From the NCBI RefSeq assembly GCF_004153225.1, contig NZ_SEMB01000011.1, positions 30,671 through 94,670 of the forward strand: a stretch of DNA of 64,000 nt, read 5' to 3'. A program made the position numbers and the translations under genes. Under the pieces are notes generated by a model. The model worked only from the letters and a program-made list of their open reading frames with translations, did no database searches and was not told the origin of the DNA. Every line of letters starts with the position of its first letter. Positions within the stretch are counted from its first letter, which is position 1. Below are positions 8,435 through 22,665 of this stretch, piece by piece. This DNA comes from Sporolactobacillus sp. THM7-7 (GTDB lineage Bacteria > Bacillota > Bacilli > Bacillales > Sporolactobacillaceae).

Positions 8435-10125
8435 ACTCAGGCCGTAACTGCTGAATCCATCCTCGGAACCGCAGAATGCGAGCCTGAAACGGCAGAATGT
8501 GAACTCAAAACCGCAAAATGTGAGCTTATAACTACAGAATGTGAGCTCGGAACCGCAGAATGTCGGCTCAGAACTGTAGAATGAGGTCTCGGAACTGTAG
8601 AATGCGAGCTCAGAACTGTAGAATGCGAGCCTGAAACGGCAGAATGTGAACTCAGAACCGCAGAATGTGAACTCAGAACCGCAGAATGTCAGCTCGGAAC
8701 CGCAGAATGTTAGCTCGGAACCGCAGAATGCAAGCTCAGATCCGCAGAATGTCAGCTCAAAACCGCAGAATGCGAGCTCAGATCCGCAGAATGCGAGCTC
8801 AGATCCGCAGAATGCGAGCTCAGATCCGCAGAATGCGAGCTCAAAACCGCAGAATGCGAGCTCGGAACCGCAGAATGTCAGCCTGAAACGGCAGAATGCG
8901 AGCTCGGAACCGCAGAATGCGAGCCTGAAACGGCAGAATGTGAACTCAAAACCGCAAAATGTGAGCTTATAACTACAGAATGTGAGCTCGGAACCGCAGA
9001 ATGTCGGCTCAGAACTGTAGAATGAGGTCTCGGAACTGTAGAATGCGAGCTCAGAACTGTAGAATGCGAGCCTGAAACGGCAGAATGTGAACTCAGAACC
9101 GCAGAATGTGAACTCAGAACCGCAGAATGTCAGCTCAGAACTGTAGAATGAGGTCTCGGAACCGCAGAATGCGAGCCCAGAACCGGCAGAATGTCAGCTC
9201 GGAGCTACAGAATGCGAGCCTGAAACCGTAGAATGTCAGCTCGGAACCGCAGAATGTGAGCTTATAACTACAGAATGTGAGCTCAGAACCGCAGAATGTC
9301 GGCTCAGAACTGTAGAATGAGGTCTCGGAACTGTAGAATGCGAGCTCAGAACTGTAGAATGCGAGCCTGAAACGGCAGAATGTGAACTCAAAACCGCAAA
9401 ATGTGAGCTTATAACTACAGAATGTGAGCTCGGAACCGCAGAATATGAGCTTAGAACTGCAGAATGTGAGCTTATAACTACAGAATGTGAGCTCGGAACC
9501 GCAGAATATGAGCTTAGAACTGCAGAATGAGAGCTTAGAACTGCAGAATGTGAGCTTATAACTACAGAATGTGAGCTCGGAACCGCAGAATGTCGGCTCA
9601 GAACTGTAGAATGAGGTCTCGGAACTGTAGAATGTCAGCTCGGAACCGCAGAATATGAGCTTAGAACTGCAGAATGAGAGCTCGGAACCGCAGAATGTGA
9701 GCTTGGAACCGCAGAATGAGGTCTCAGAACCGCAGAATGTCAGCTCGGAACTGCAGAATGTGAGCTTAGAACTGCAGAATGAGATCTCGGAACCGCAGAA
9801 TGTCGGCTCGGAACCGTAGAATGCGAGCCTGAAACCTCAGAATGTGAGCTCAGAACCGCAGAATGTCAGCTCAGAACTGTAGAATGCGAGCTCAGAACTG
9901 TCGAATACAAGCCTGAAACCTCAGAATGTGAGCTCGGAACTGTAGAATGAGGTCTCGGAACCGCAGAATGCGAGCCCAGAACCGCAGAATGTCAGCTCGG
10001 AACCGCAGAATGCGAGCCTGAAACCTCAGAATGTCAGCTCAAAACCTCAGAATGTCAGCTCAAAACCTCAGAATGTCAGCTCGGAACTACAGAATGCGAG
10101 CTCAGAACCGGCAGAATTCAACACA
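8435..10125. repeat. Satellite array A1: about 80 units of 21 bp
   Basis: The largest array. The unit on the plus strand runs AGAATGTGAGCTCGGAACCG plus one base, with variants at the centre (GTGAGCTC, GCGAGCCT, GTCAGCTC, GAGGTCTC) and at the end (ACCGC, ACTGT, ACGGC, ACCTC). The GAGCTC palindrome is frequent. Positions 8463-8695 and 8904-9136 are identical over 233 bp at an offset of exactly 441 bp (21 units), and part of the same block recurs near 9384. Frames are open for up to about 100 codons, giving a heptapeptide repeat (SSEPQNA), but there is no ribosome-binding site. It fills the gap between spoIID and spoIIQ. Confidence 0.96.
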
Positions 10126-10207
10126 TAACTCAATCTCGAAGTGCCGAATCGGACGCCGGAGTGACCAATCCCCATGCCGGGAACTCCTCCTCTGATACGC
10201 CGCTGCC

Positions 10208-11194
10208 CTACTTTTTTACGATCTCTTTTTTATCTGAAAGATTGATTTTGCTGATCTCGGTTCCCTTGTAATAATAAGTCACGATCTGCTCCGCCTTTTT
10301 TCCTTCCGCCGCCATGCCTTCCGCGCCGTACTGACTCATACCAATACCATGCCCGCTGCCATACGTTGTGGCTAGAACCTGGCTTCCGTTCTGTCTCAGC
10401 TGAAAATCGGCGGAGCTTAAGTGAAGCTTTTCCCGTAATTGGCGGCCCGTAAAAGTTTTCCCACCGATTTTGTATGCGGCCACATAGCCGGTCTCGGTTT
10501 TTTCAACAATCCGGCCGAGTTCGCCGTGACGGTCACTCAGCCTGATTCCGAGCGCCGCCTCAACGTCAGAGATTTTAAGTGTCTTCTCTGTTTTAAACTT
10601 TGGCGACTGTCTGTCCCAAGGACTCGCTACTGATCTGAGATAGGGAATGTCTGATTGCCAGTAATCCTGGGCGTTTTCCGTTCGGCCATTGCTCGTTGAA
10701 AAAAACGCCGGCGAAATCAGTTCGCCTTTGTAGGTGATCACCTGATTTTCCGTTTCCGCTACGGCCTTCTTGACTTTCCGGATCTTCCGGTCATAATCGG
10801 CTCCCCAAAGACGTTTAAATTCCGTACGGTTGTGGTAGACCTGATTTTCCACGGTGTCGGTCACGCGGCCGTCCGGCTGCTTCATGATCCGGTTTATGAT
10901 ATATGTCCGGGCCGCCAAGGCTTGCGCTTTTAACGCTTCAAGATGAAAATCAGCCGGCATTTCCGAACCCACGACGCCGATCAGATAATCATCAAGCGCA
11001 ACCTTCTCCGCCTTCTCGGCTGCGGACCGGTAGACAGAAACGGTGAGCGCCTCCTGCTTCCGCGTCTTTGGCGGCGGCTGGTGTTCCGTCATTTTCTCAG
11101 CATGCCGGTCTTGTGAATAGGGGAGAACGACAATCGCTGGAAGAATCACGATAATAAAAGCAAAGACGGACAACAGCACGGCGGCCTTTTTCAT
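10208..11194 (-). CDS. spoIID: SpoIID, sporulation lytic transglycosylase
   Basis: A 328-residue mother-cell membrane protein that cuts peptidoglycan glycan strands during engulfment, together with SpoIIM and SpoIIP. It has an N-terminal membrane anchor (residues 4-25), then the SpoIID/LytB domain. The probable catalytic glutamate is E78 in LIGVVGSEMPADFHLEALKA. The signature continues with QALAARTYIINR, and the C-terminal GSGHGIGMSQYGAEGMA motif is intact. The start is ATG with GGAGG seven nucleotides upstream. The order murA-spoIID-spoIIQ matches B. subtilis. Confidence 0.97.
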   Translation of the reverse strand: MKKAAVLLSVFAFIIVILPAIVVLPYSQDRHAEKMTEHQPPPKTRKQEALTVSVYRSAAEKAEKVALDDYLIGVVGSEMPADFHLEALKAQALAARTYIINRIMKQPDGRVTDTVENQVYHNRTEFKRLWGADYDRKIRKVKKAVAETENQVITYKGELISPAFFSTSNGRTENAQDYWQSDIPYLRSVASPWDRQSPKFKTEKTLKISDVEAALGIRLSDRHGELGRIVEKTETGYVAAYKIGGKTFTGRQLREKLHLSSADFQLRQNGSQVLATTYGSGHGIGMSQYGAEGMAAEGKKAEQIVTYYYKGTEISKINLSDKKEIVKK

Positions 11195-11502
11195 ATTTCC
11201 GCCTCCAACCTGATTAGCCCATTAATGAACAGAACAGCCCACTCCTTTACGAGAACGGTGAGAATGAACATCCCCTTTTCTTTCCGAACAGGGGATGTCA
11301 CTACACCCTATGCCTGTTCACTAAGGCTTAGAACCCGATCAGGTACGGAAGAATCGGGTACCCTATATCCATTAGGGGACAAACGCCTTTTTGTTTCTAT
11401 CCCCGGTATAAAAAAAATTATCGGGCATATAATGCTGAATGGGCAGGGTGTGTGCCGTGAGACGCGGATCGAATCCGAAAAGATAAAGCGTCTCATTGGG
11501 TG
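11195..11502. other. spoIID upstream gap
   Basis: A short inverted repeat, CATCCCC and GGGGATG around 11270-11297, is the only clear structure. No gene is supported. The spoIID promoter should lie here, but I could not define it. Confidence 0.4.
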
Positions 11503-12156
11503 ATTATGCCCCCGGGCAGGGAAAATAGCGCCCGAGCAGGGAAAATAGTGCCTAAGCAGAGAAGTATGCTCCCAATCGGGGGAAATATGCTCCCAATCGG
11601 GGGAAATATGCTCCCGATCAGAGAAAATATGACCCTGAGCTGTGCGTGATACTCCCAAGTAGAGGAGTATGCACCCGATCGGGGGAAATATGACCCCGAT
11701 CAGAGAAAATATGCACCCGAGATGTGCGTGATACTCCCAAGCAGAGGAGTATGCTCCCAATCGGGGGAAATATGCTCCCGATCAGAGAAAATATGACCCC
11801 GAGCAAGGGAAATATGACCCCAAGCAGAGAAGTATGCACCCGATCGGGGGAAATATGCTCCCGATCAGAGAAAATATGACCCTGAGCTGTGCGTGATACT
11901 CCCAAGCAGAGGAGTATGCACCCGAGCTGTACGTGATACTCCAAAGTGGAGGAGTATGCACCCGATCGGGGGAAATATGACCCCAAGCAGAGAAGTATGC
12001 ACCCGACCGGGGAAAGTACGCACCCAATCAAGGAAATGTATCCGATCCAAAAAATTGCTTTGGGCAGGAGAATAGTACTGATCGATTAAAAATATGCGCC
12101 TGAGTAGAGAAGGTATGTCCCGAGAAGGAGAAATATGCTCGCGAAATTTGCTCTCG
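11503..12156. repeat. Satellite array C: about 30 units of 18-22 bp
   Basis: Units on the plus strand are variants of ATGCACCCGATCGGGGGAAA and ATGCTCCCGATCAGAGAAAA (each plus one base), mixed with ATGACCCTGAGCTGTGCGTG and a shorter ACTCCCAAGCAGAGGAGT form. CCCGATCGGG is a recurring palindrome. Read on the minus strand the unit aligns well with array B: GATCGGGTGCATATTTCCCC against ATTCGGATGCACTTTTCCCG. Open frames across it are repeat artefacts. It fills most of the murA-spoIID gap. Confidence 0.93.
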
Positions 12157-12161
12157 AAGCT

Positions 12162-12192
12162 AAAAAAAGAGGTGCAATGACTCCTGCACCTC
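12162..12192 (-). terminator. Intrinsic terminator of murA
   Basis: On the minus strand GAGGTGCA pairs with TGCACCTC, followed by seven T (complement of 12162-12168), about 40 nt past the murA stop. It insulates murA from array C. Confidence 0.88.
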
Positions 12193-12233
12193 AATCTGTA
12201 TTCCACCTGTCTATTTGTCAGTCCGGCTTGTGC

Positions 12234-13568
12234 TCAGGCAAACTTCGGATTAACGCCGATCTTCCTTTGAGCCGCTTCCGATGCGGCCGCGGCCGGCTGT
12301 TCTTCCTCTTCGAAACGGACACGTTCAATGTCGGCGCCGAGCGACTTTAGTTTGCCCGTCAGATCGACATAGCCGCGGTCGATGTGATGCAGTCCGCCGA
12401 TACGGGTCATCCCCTTGGCAACCAGACCGGCAATCACAAGTGCCGCCCCCGCGCGCAAATCGGTGGCTGTAACCTCCGCCCCCTGCAAATCGCACGGTCC
12501 GCCGATAATCGCCGAACGTCCGTCTATTTTAATACCGGCGTTCATGCGACGGAATTCCTCTACGTGCATGAACCGATTTTCGAAAACGGTCTCTGTAACA
12601 ACGGACGGTCCGTTGGCCTTGAGCAGAAGCGCCATAATCTGTGGCTGAAGGTCCGTCGGAAAACCTGGATGAGGCATTGTTTTCACATCAATCGCCTGCA
12701 GATGATCCGTTCCCATAACACGGACGCCACCGGGCTCCTCTTCGACCTCAACACCCGTTTCACGCAGCTTGGCGATTAACGGACGCAGATCGTTGACATC
12801 GACATCTTCAACCAATACGTTGCCGCCCGTGATGGCTGCGGCGATCATGTACGTTCCCGCTTCGATCCGGTCAGGCAAAATGGTGTGTTCGGCTCCGTGC
12901 AGTTTTTCTACCCCTTCAATACGGATTTTGCCCGTGCCCGCACCTTCGACTTTGGCTCCCATTGCGTTCAGGTACTTGGCTAGATTGACGATTTCCGGTT
13001 CACACGCCGCATTTTCAATCACCGTTTCTCCCTCAGCCAATGTCGCCGCCATCATGATATTTTCCGTCGCGCCGACGCTTGGAAAATCAAGATAAATGAT
13101 CGTACCCTTTAATTTCCCGTCAACGTAAGCTTCAATACTTCCGTTTCCAATCTTTACTTTGGCTCCCATCGCTTCAAAGCCTTTAAGGTGCTGATCTATT
13201 GGCCTGGAACCAATGGCGCAGCCGCCGGGGAGCGCAATCTTCGCCCGGCCCACCCTGGCCAAAAGCGGTCCCATAACCAGAAAGGACGCGCGCATTTTCC
13301 GCACATATTCGAAAGGTGCTTCCGTAATCAGTTCAAAAGCGGCATTAACCGTAATGACTCCATTGTCGTAATTCACTCTTGTGTTCAAATATTTAAGGAC
13401 TTCATTTATCGTGTATACATCCGCAAGTTCAGGTACATGATAAATTTTGCTTGTGCCGACGCTCGCTAGCATCGATGCGGCGATCACGGGAAGAACTGCA
13501 TTTTTAGCCCCCTCGATCTTCACTGATCCCGATAGCCGCTTTCCTCCACGAACGATAATCTTCTCCAA
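12234..13568 (-). CDS. murA: UDP-N-acetylglucosamine 1-carboxyvinyltransferase (MurA, main copy)
   Basis: This enzyme catalyses the first committed step of peptidoglycan synthesis, adding enolpyruvate from PEP to UDP-GlcNAc. The protein is 444 residues. K22 and N23 lie in [11 protein letters not shown], and the PEP- and fosfomycin-binding cysteine is C117 in [15 protein letters not shown]. The C-terminus carries an extra Glu- and Ala-rich tail of about 25 residues. The start is TTG at 13568 with GGAGGGG 7 nt upstream. Position next to ywmB and spoIID identifies it as the murAA orthologue; a second copy, murAB, is at 37.1-38.4 kb. Confidence 0.97.
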   Translation of the reverse strand: MEKIIVRGGKRLSGSVKIEGAKNAVLPVIAASMLASVGTSKIYHVPELADVYTINEVLKYLNTRVNYDNGVITVNAAFELITEAPFEYVRKMRASFLVMGPLLARVGRAKIALPGGCAIGSRPIDQHLKGFEAMGAKVKIGNGSIEAYVDGKLKGTIIYLDFPSVGATENIMMAATLAEGETVIENAACEPEIVNLAKYLNAMGAKVEGAGTGKIRIEGVEKLHGAEHTILPDRIEAGTYMIAAAITGGNVLVEDVDVNDLRPLIAKLRETGVEVEEEPGGVRVMGTDHLQAIDVKTMPHPGFPTDLQPQIMALLLKANGPSVVTETVFENRFMHVEEFRRMNAGIKIDGRSAIIGGPCDLQGAEVTATDLRAGAALVIAGLVAKGMTRIGGLHHIDRGYVDLTGKLKSLGADIERVRFEEEEQPAAAASEAAQRKIGVNPKFA

Positions 13569-13697
13569 AATTTTCCCCTCCGCGTCCGTTTATCTCTTCT
13601 TTGCTCGATCCGAAACTGCCTTATATGCCGCACGTCAGGTATACGCCGGTCGTTTCCCCAGAATATCCGGCCAGTCGCCGATCGTGCGTCGCGGTCA

Positions 13698-14444
13698 TTA
13701 ATATTCAGCCGTGATAATCGGTGTGCCCAGAGTGACGGCTGTCCGGTCGCCGTTACTCCTTAAAGCAACCTGAACGTTCATTTTTTGTTTATCGGAAAAA
13801 ACGCCATCGTTCCATGCTTCATTATATGCTGAAATCGATACAAACGTTTTTTCCTCAATTTGCTCTATGGGAGCGGCGGAAAAATCCTTAAGAAACCGTT
13901 CTCCTTCTTGCAGTAAGCCAAATCTCATTTTATCACCGTCGTCGGCTCTGACACAAGAGAAAATGTGCTCGCTTCCATGAAAAATTTTCGCCATATCCCG
14001 GCGGATCTCACGCCTGATTTTCTCCCACTTTGCCTTCTGAAAAGACGGAGCCTGAATCTGGTAAAGGGCGGACGTCCGAAGGCGGCCGCCTTCCGGATAA
14101 ACAAGAAACGTCAGCTTTACCTCCGCTCCGGATGCGTTCTTTTTTTTATAAGCTTCCCAGCCGGTATGCCCCTCTTTCTCGAGTTTACGCCAGCTGTAAT
14201 TCGGAAACGACTGTTTGGCTCGATTCACTTGCTGATGAAAGGCCGCATTCCCGCTCACATTCTTCTGCTCCCGCGCATAGACCGACCAGCCGTCAACAGT
14301 CAGATTCCGCTCTTCCAGAGTCCGCGCAAATAAGGCGACGCGATCCAGGGTATTCGACCGATCCGTTTCGCTGTCCTGCGCACCCGTTAAGACAAAAAGG
14401 GTCAGACCCAGCATGTGCATCAATAAAAATAATTTCCAAGTCAT
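13698..14444 (-). CDS. ywmB: YwmB family protein
   Basis: A 248-residue protein with an N-terminal hydrophobic signal or anchor (LFLLMHMLGLTLFVLTG), so it is probably exported. It matches the YwmB family (TATA-box-binding-protein-like fold, function unknown) by length and by its conserved position between ywzB and murAA. GAGGGGCGG precedes the ATG. No catalytic motif is visible. Family assignment rests largely on synteny and overall character, so it is less certain than its neighbours. Confidence 0.82.
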   Translation of the reverse strand: MTWKLFLLMHMLGLTLFVLTGAQDSETDRSNTLDRVALFARTLEERNLTVDGWSVYAREQKNVSGNAAFHQQVNRAKQSFPNYSWRKLEKEGHTGWEAYKKKNASGAEVKLTFLVYPEGGRLRTSALYQIQAPSFQKAKWEKIRREIRRDMAKIFHGSEHIFSCVRADDGDKMRFGLLQEGERFLKDFSAAPIEQIEEKTFVSISAYNEAWNDGVFSDKQKMNVQVALRSNGDRTAVTLGTPIITAEY

Positions 14445-14660
14445 GGTTATCCGCCCCTCTCCTTATTTTCATTATTGCCTGGAGAGAACAGACGCCATAC
14501 GTGGAACTTTTCGTCAAAACGATGGATGATTCGCTCTGATGCGACAGCTGGAATATTTTCAGTCTTTATACATGAAAAATGTATCACATGCCTCGCGGAT
14601 CAGGTATCAGAAAAACGAAAAGCCGATCTTACACCCGACGATGGGATCTGTCAGGTTTTT

Positions 14661-14906
14661 TCATCCGTAAATTTGTGGCAGCCTGAGTGACCAATCCATG
14701 TAATCTAGGAAAAAACGGGCTACCGGATAACTGATAGCCAGAGCAATCAGTATAAGCAAGATTCTCGACTGTAGACTTTTTGGCCGGCGCATGAAGACAT
14801 CAATCTTCAAACTTTGCAGCGCCCACCATGTCAGAATGAGCGCGATCAGATGTATGAACAGGCTAAGCAAGGCATAAAAGCCGTCATTCATCAGCATCAA
14901 AAACAT
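14661..14906 (-). CDS. ywzB: DUF1146 small membrane protein (YwzB)
   Basis: An 81-residue protein with two membrane segments. The conserved core LIALILTWWALQSLKIDVF and the following LQSRILLILIALAISYPVA, FFLDYMDWS are typical of DUF1146/YwzB. It lies between the ATP synthase operon and ywmB, as in B. subtilis. Function is unknown. Several in-frame ATGs lie within the first seven codons, so the exact start is uncertain. Confidence 0.88.
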   Translation of the reverse strand: MFLMLMNDGFYALLSLFIHLIALILTWWALQSLKIDVFMRRPKSLQSRILLILIALAISYPVARFFLDYMDWSLRLPQIYG

Positions 14907-15335
14907 CTACCCGCTTTCCAATATGTAATGCTTTTTTTCCACTTTCGCATTCGAAGGGACCTTTCAGTCACTGAGATACAAAGCAAACCGATGTAAACGG
15001 CGGACATCCAAACCGACCGGGCCGGCCGCATGCCGATTCGTTTCCATCGATCGTCAAAGTGGAAACGTCGCTCTCATCCCCTCGTTTGTAACATCATCGT
15101 AATCTAATTTTAATTAAACCATAACATTTACTGACCCTAACCTATTTTAGCGCGAATTTGGGAAAATGACCACACTTTTTTCATGAAAAATTTCTTTCAA
15201 ATACATTAAATTTTACGGACATTATATATTGATTCGTAACCGCTGACATTTTTCAGCTCATCATGTTTTATTTTTTTTATTGAGTTTGCCTATGTTTCCT
15301 TATCTTTGGCGAATGGTAGAAAAACTTCATGTATG
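14907..15335. other. Intergenic region upstream of ywzB
   Basis: A 430-nt AT-rich stretch with no open frame of note. It should contain the ywzB promoter. I see no repeat or structured RNA in it. Confidence 0.4.
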
Positions 15336-15372
15336 AAAAAAGGGAAGAGCGTCGCTCGCCCTTCCCTTTTTT
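15336..15372 (-). terminator. Intrinsic terminator of the atp operon
   Basis: GGGAAGAGC/GCTCGCCCTTCCC form an almost continuous stem flanked by A6 and T6, so it can work on both strands. It is 28 nt past the atpC stop. Confidence 0.92.
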
Positions 15373-15399
15373 CATCTATATTGGCTTTACTTACCTTTT

Positions 15400-15813
15400 C
15401 TACTCATCCACCGTTGCCGTTTTGAGTCGCAGTTCGGACCGCTTGAGCTTAAGCATCGCTTCTTCATAGCCTTCGGAGCTTTCGTGAAGCGTGCTGAGTG
15501 CCTGCTGTGCTTCCGACCGCGCCTTCTGCGCCCGTTCTATGTCGATCTGTTCCTTCATTTCGGCCGCTTCCGACAGGATCGTAATGTGATCCGGGCTCAC
15601 TTGGATGAAGCCTCCGTGAACGGCCGCAAAGTCGACCTTTTCCCCGTCATCGTACTTCAGGCGGACCATGGCGATGTCCAGAGGGGCGACAATCGGCATA
15701 TGGTGAGGCAAAATGCCCATCTCTCCGCTTGTCGCACGCACAATGACCATATGAACATCTCCGCTGAACACTTTCCCGGCCGGTGTGACGATATCCGTAT
15801 GCACCGTACTCAT
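15400..15813 (-). CDS. atpC: ATP synthase epsilon subunit
   Basis: A 137-residue F1 central-stalk subunit. The beta-sandwich domain shows VTPAGKVFSGDVHMVIVRA, GEMGILPHHMPIVAPL and VHGGFIQVSPDHITIL. A C-terminal helical hairpin from about residue 85 can inhibit ATP hydrolysis. It is the last gene of the operon; AAAGGGGG precedes the ATG. Confidence 0.97.
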   Translation of the reverse strand: MSTVHTDIVTPAGKVFSGDVHMVIVRATSGEMGILPHHMPIVAPLDIAMVRLKYDDGEKVDFAAVHGGFIQVSPDHITILSEAAEMKEQIDIERAQKARSEAQQALSTLHESSEGYEEAMLKLKRSELRLKTATVDE

Positions 15814-15862
15814 TGGACGGCCCCCTTTAAATGGTCTTTCCGGCGATCAGCCTGTCTGTCCG

Positions 15863-18192
<2,330 letters not shown>

Positions 18193-18393
18193 TTTCGCTC
18201 ACCACCTTTTTATACTGTGAAGAATGTATAAAGATTTGATTGAAGACGGAATGAGAAAAACGGAGCCGCAGGCCGCATCAAAGACGGGCCAGCCGGTAAA
18301 TTTTTCTTCATGGCTATTCCGAATCCATCAAAAAGCCGGGTATCGCGTTATGCCCAAACTTTATTCATACATTCCGGAATTATTCCGCCGCGG

Positions 18394-20454
<2,061 letters not shown>

Positions 20455-20458
<4 letters not shown>

Positions 20459-20940
20459 CGCTGATTCCCCACTTGCTTCATCAACTCATCAATTTCCTTC
20501 GAATAATCTTTCGGATTGATTTCTTTTTCAAGCATTCTTGATGCCAGAAGAACCGACAGATCGGCTACCTCGTCGCGCAGGGCGGCCACCGCTTTATCTT
20601 TTTCGCGATTGATTTCTTCATGCGCTTCTTTAATTAACCGTTCCGAACGGGTCTTGGCGTCGTCAATGATACTCTGCGCCTCATTCTGGGCCTGCTTTTT
20701 CGCCTGCTCAATGATATCGCGTGATTCTTCCCGGACTTTATCAAGCGCCTCTTTTTGTTTCGCCAGATATTCCGCCGATTCTTTACGGCTTTTCTCAGCC
20801 GCATCGATTTCGCCGCTGATATATTGTTTCCTTTTATTCATGATCTCAACGACCGGCTTGACGCCGACCCAAGAGATCAGCGCCATCAATATAAGAAAGA
20901 TGATCAACTGAGCCAGAATGGTCCCAAGGGAAAATGACAT
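20455..20940 (-). CDS. atpF: ATP synthase b subunit
   Basis: The peripheral-stalk b subunit, 161 residues from the ATG at 20940: a membrane anchor (LGTILAQLIIFLILMALISW) followed by a long charged coiled coil. AAAGGAG lies about 11 nt upstream. The frame is open for another 39 codons, but those residues are basic and unlike the family. The 376-nt gap to atpE is unusually long; see the separate entry. Confidence 0.96.
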
Positions 20941-21316
20941 CGCTTGTGCCACTCCTTTCAACAGTATTTTCATGGTCTTGCCGGCCGGGACGGCACCCGT
21001 CCGGGTATTGCGCCGTGTCAGCCGCAGACATCGCGTGCCGAGGAAATTTGTACCCATTAGACATGTATTCGCAAATTTCCGGCGCCAGACGGCTCGTACC
21101 CTTATCCTCTTATTGTACCAGTTAAGAGCAGGTCGCGGAAATCCCGGAGAGCCCTCAGAGCTTCAATCAAAATATCGCCCCGTGGATTCACCCGACAGGC
21201 AGAGTGAACAAACTCAAACTGCTTTTCTTCCTTTTATACGCTTTATACGTTTATACCGCTATTGGTACAATAAAGCGGGGGTCAATGATTCCCCCGGCGA
21301 TTTATATCTATCCGCT
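20941..21316 (-). promoter_or_regulatory. Unusually long atpE-atpF gap with a GC hairpin
   Basis: Directly downstream of the atpE stop, on the minus strand, CGGGGG and CCCCCG (276-281 and 291-296 of the 21 kb block) form a stem with a 9-nt loop followed by CTTTATT. A second pairing, CGCTTTAT/ATAAAGCG, is available nearby. It could be a partial terminator or an mRNA 3' stabiliser that raises atpE output over the rest of the operon. No open frame on the minus strand fills the gap. Confidence 0.5.
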
Positions 21317-21544
21317 TTAACCGATAATACCAAAGAGAACCAGAATGCCGAACGCGATAGAGATAATAGGCAGCGCTTCGATCAGACCGAACAGAATCAT
21401 CGTTTGACCGAACAGTTTACCCTGGGCTTCCGGCTGACGGGCGATCCCTTCCATATAACGAGCGAATAAGATACTATCTCCGATACCAGCTGCAAGAGCA
21501 CCCAACGCAATCATGATGGCACCGGCAAGAATTGTGAGACTCAT
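21317..21544 (-). CDS. atpE: ATP synthase c subunit
   Basis: A 75-residue proteolipid with two membrane helices and the polar loop ARYMEGIARQPEAQGKL. The ion-carrying glutamate is in FGLIEALPIIS. It is followed by alanine, not the Ser/Thr of sodium-binding rings, so proton coupling is likely. The GIGDSILF segment before the loop differs from the usual GIGNG. Confidence 0.97.
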   Translation of the reverse strand: MSLTILAGAIMIALGALAAGIGDSILFARYMEGIARQPEAQGKLFGQTMILFGLIEALPIISIAFGILVLFGIIG

Positions 21545-21615
21545 AAAAAGATTCCTCCTAAACGTCTATGTTTTATTTTTTACATCTTCATGAAATTCAG
21601 ACCCGCGGCAGCGAT

Positions 21616-22356
21616 TTATTCCGCAGACACTTTCTGTCCGATATATACCATGGCAAGAACCGTAAAAATATAAGCCTGGATACATCCGACAAAGACGGAG
21701 AAGCCGATCCAAACGAGGAGCGGGAGCGCGGTAAAGTATAATGTCGCGCCGCGCAGAATCAAAATCAGTACCTCTCCGGCAAAAATATTCGCCCAGAGAC
21801 GGGCCGCATGGGTGACCGGCTTCGATATTTCGTCAATAATGACAAACGGAAACAGCCACCAGTACGGCTTCACATATTCTCTCGCATAGGCCAGCGGATG
21901 CTTAAACAAACCGGCCAGATGCGAATACAGGAATACCGCTCCGGCCATCGCAATCGTCACATTGAGATCCGACGTCGGCGATTTGAACCAGCTGACCTCA
22001 TGCGTCGTCTGAAGCAGCGCCTCTGTTATTCCCAGAGACGGAATAGGACCGTGAGCTTCAGCCGTCACGATGACAACGACGCCAAGAAGATTCGAAATCA
22101 GAATAAAAAGAAAGGTGGTCAGCGCGAAACTCACGTACTTTAACGATTCCTTTTTCTCCATCATGATCCCGGTCATTCCGCTGATGAAATCAAGAACATA
22201 TTCCATGACCGCCTGCTTTCCCGAAGGTCTGACGCTCAGATTGCGTGTCAGGAACAGAACGAATAGAAAGACAATCAGAGCGGCGGCGATACTGCCGATA
22301 ATCACCGTCAGATCAAAAGTCATGCCAAGAAATGTCACTTTTGGAGTCAGTTCCAA
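21616..22356 (-). CDS. atpB: ATP synthase a subunit
   Basis: The Fo stator channel subunit, 246 residues, with about five membrane helices. The essential arginine is in ARLWANIFAGE, and YIFTVLAMVYIGQ closes the last helix. A GTG lies at 22365 and a TTG at 22356. GGGGGTGA sits at the proper distance only for the TTG, giving MELTPKVTFLG, so 22356 is preferred; the difference is three residues. Confidence 0.96.
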   Translation of the reverse strand: MELTPKVTFLGMTFDLTVIIGSIAAALIVFLFVLFLTRNLSVRPSGKQAVMEYVLDFISGMTGIMMEKKESLKYVSFALTTFLFILISNLLGVVVIVTAEAHGPIPSLGITEALLQTTHEVSWFKSPTSDLNVTIAMAGAVFLYSHLAGLFKHPLAYAREYVKPYWWLFPFVIIDEISKPVTHAARLWANIFAGEVLILILRGATLYFTALPLLVWIGFSVFVGCIQAYIFTVLAMVYIGQKVSAE

Positions 22357-22375
22357 GACTCTCACCCCCTTTAAA

Positions 22376-22440
22376 AAAACCTAGCAAAGCCCGCCGTGAG
22401 ACACTGGCTGAGCCTTAGTTACGCTTATCGGGCTTTATCT
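22376..22440 (-). terminator. Terminator-like element (copy 2) just upstream of atpB
   Basis: On the minus strand AAAGCCCG pairs with CGGGCTTT around a loop of about 35 nt, then GCTAGG and seven T, ending next to the atpB ribosome-binding site. It shares ACTAAGG and GGCTTTGCTA with the elements at 4.4 and 52.2 kb. It may attenuate read-through from atpZ into atpB. Confidence 0.6.
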
Positions 22441-22665
22441 GCCCGTTCAAGCAGGATTAAGAAGGCCCGGCGAAGCGGACCCCTTTCGCCGGCTGAGCCC
22501 TGGTTTCCCGTTGTGTCATGCAGGAACTTGTCTACCCGGCCATCTGCCCGCTCGCGTATGACTTAAGCACACCGCCTTGTTAAGAAGTTTGTCTATTCTT
22601 TTCAGACGACTGAGCCGGTTCGATAAGCGGCGCTGTCAGGGACAGACAAATTCACTATTTATTAT

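Noticed and set aside
8646-8972. Heptapeptide-repeat protein over array A1
   Set aside because: The frame is a by-product of a 21-bp (7-codon) repeat; the array continues past its stop, and no start signal is present.
8435-10125. CRISPR array
   Set aside because: Units are contiguous, with no unique spacers between them, and there are no cas genes in the window.
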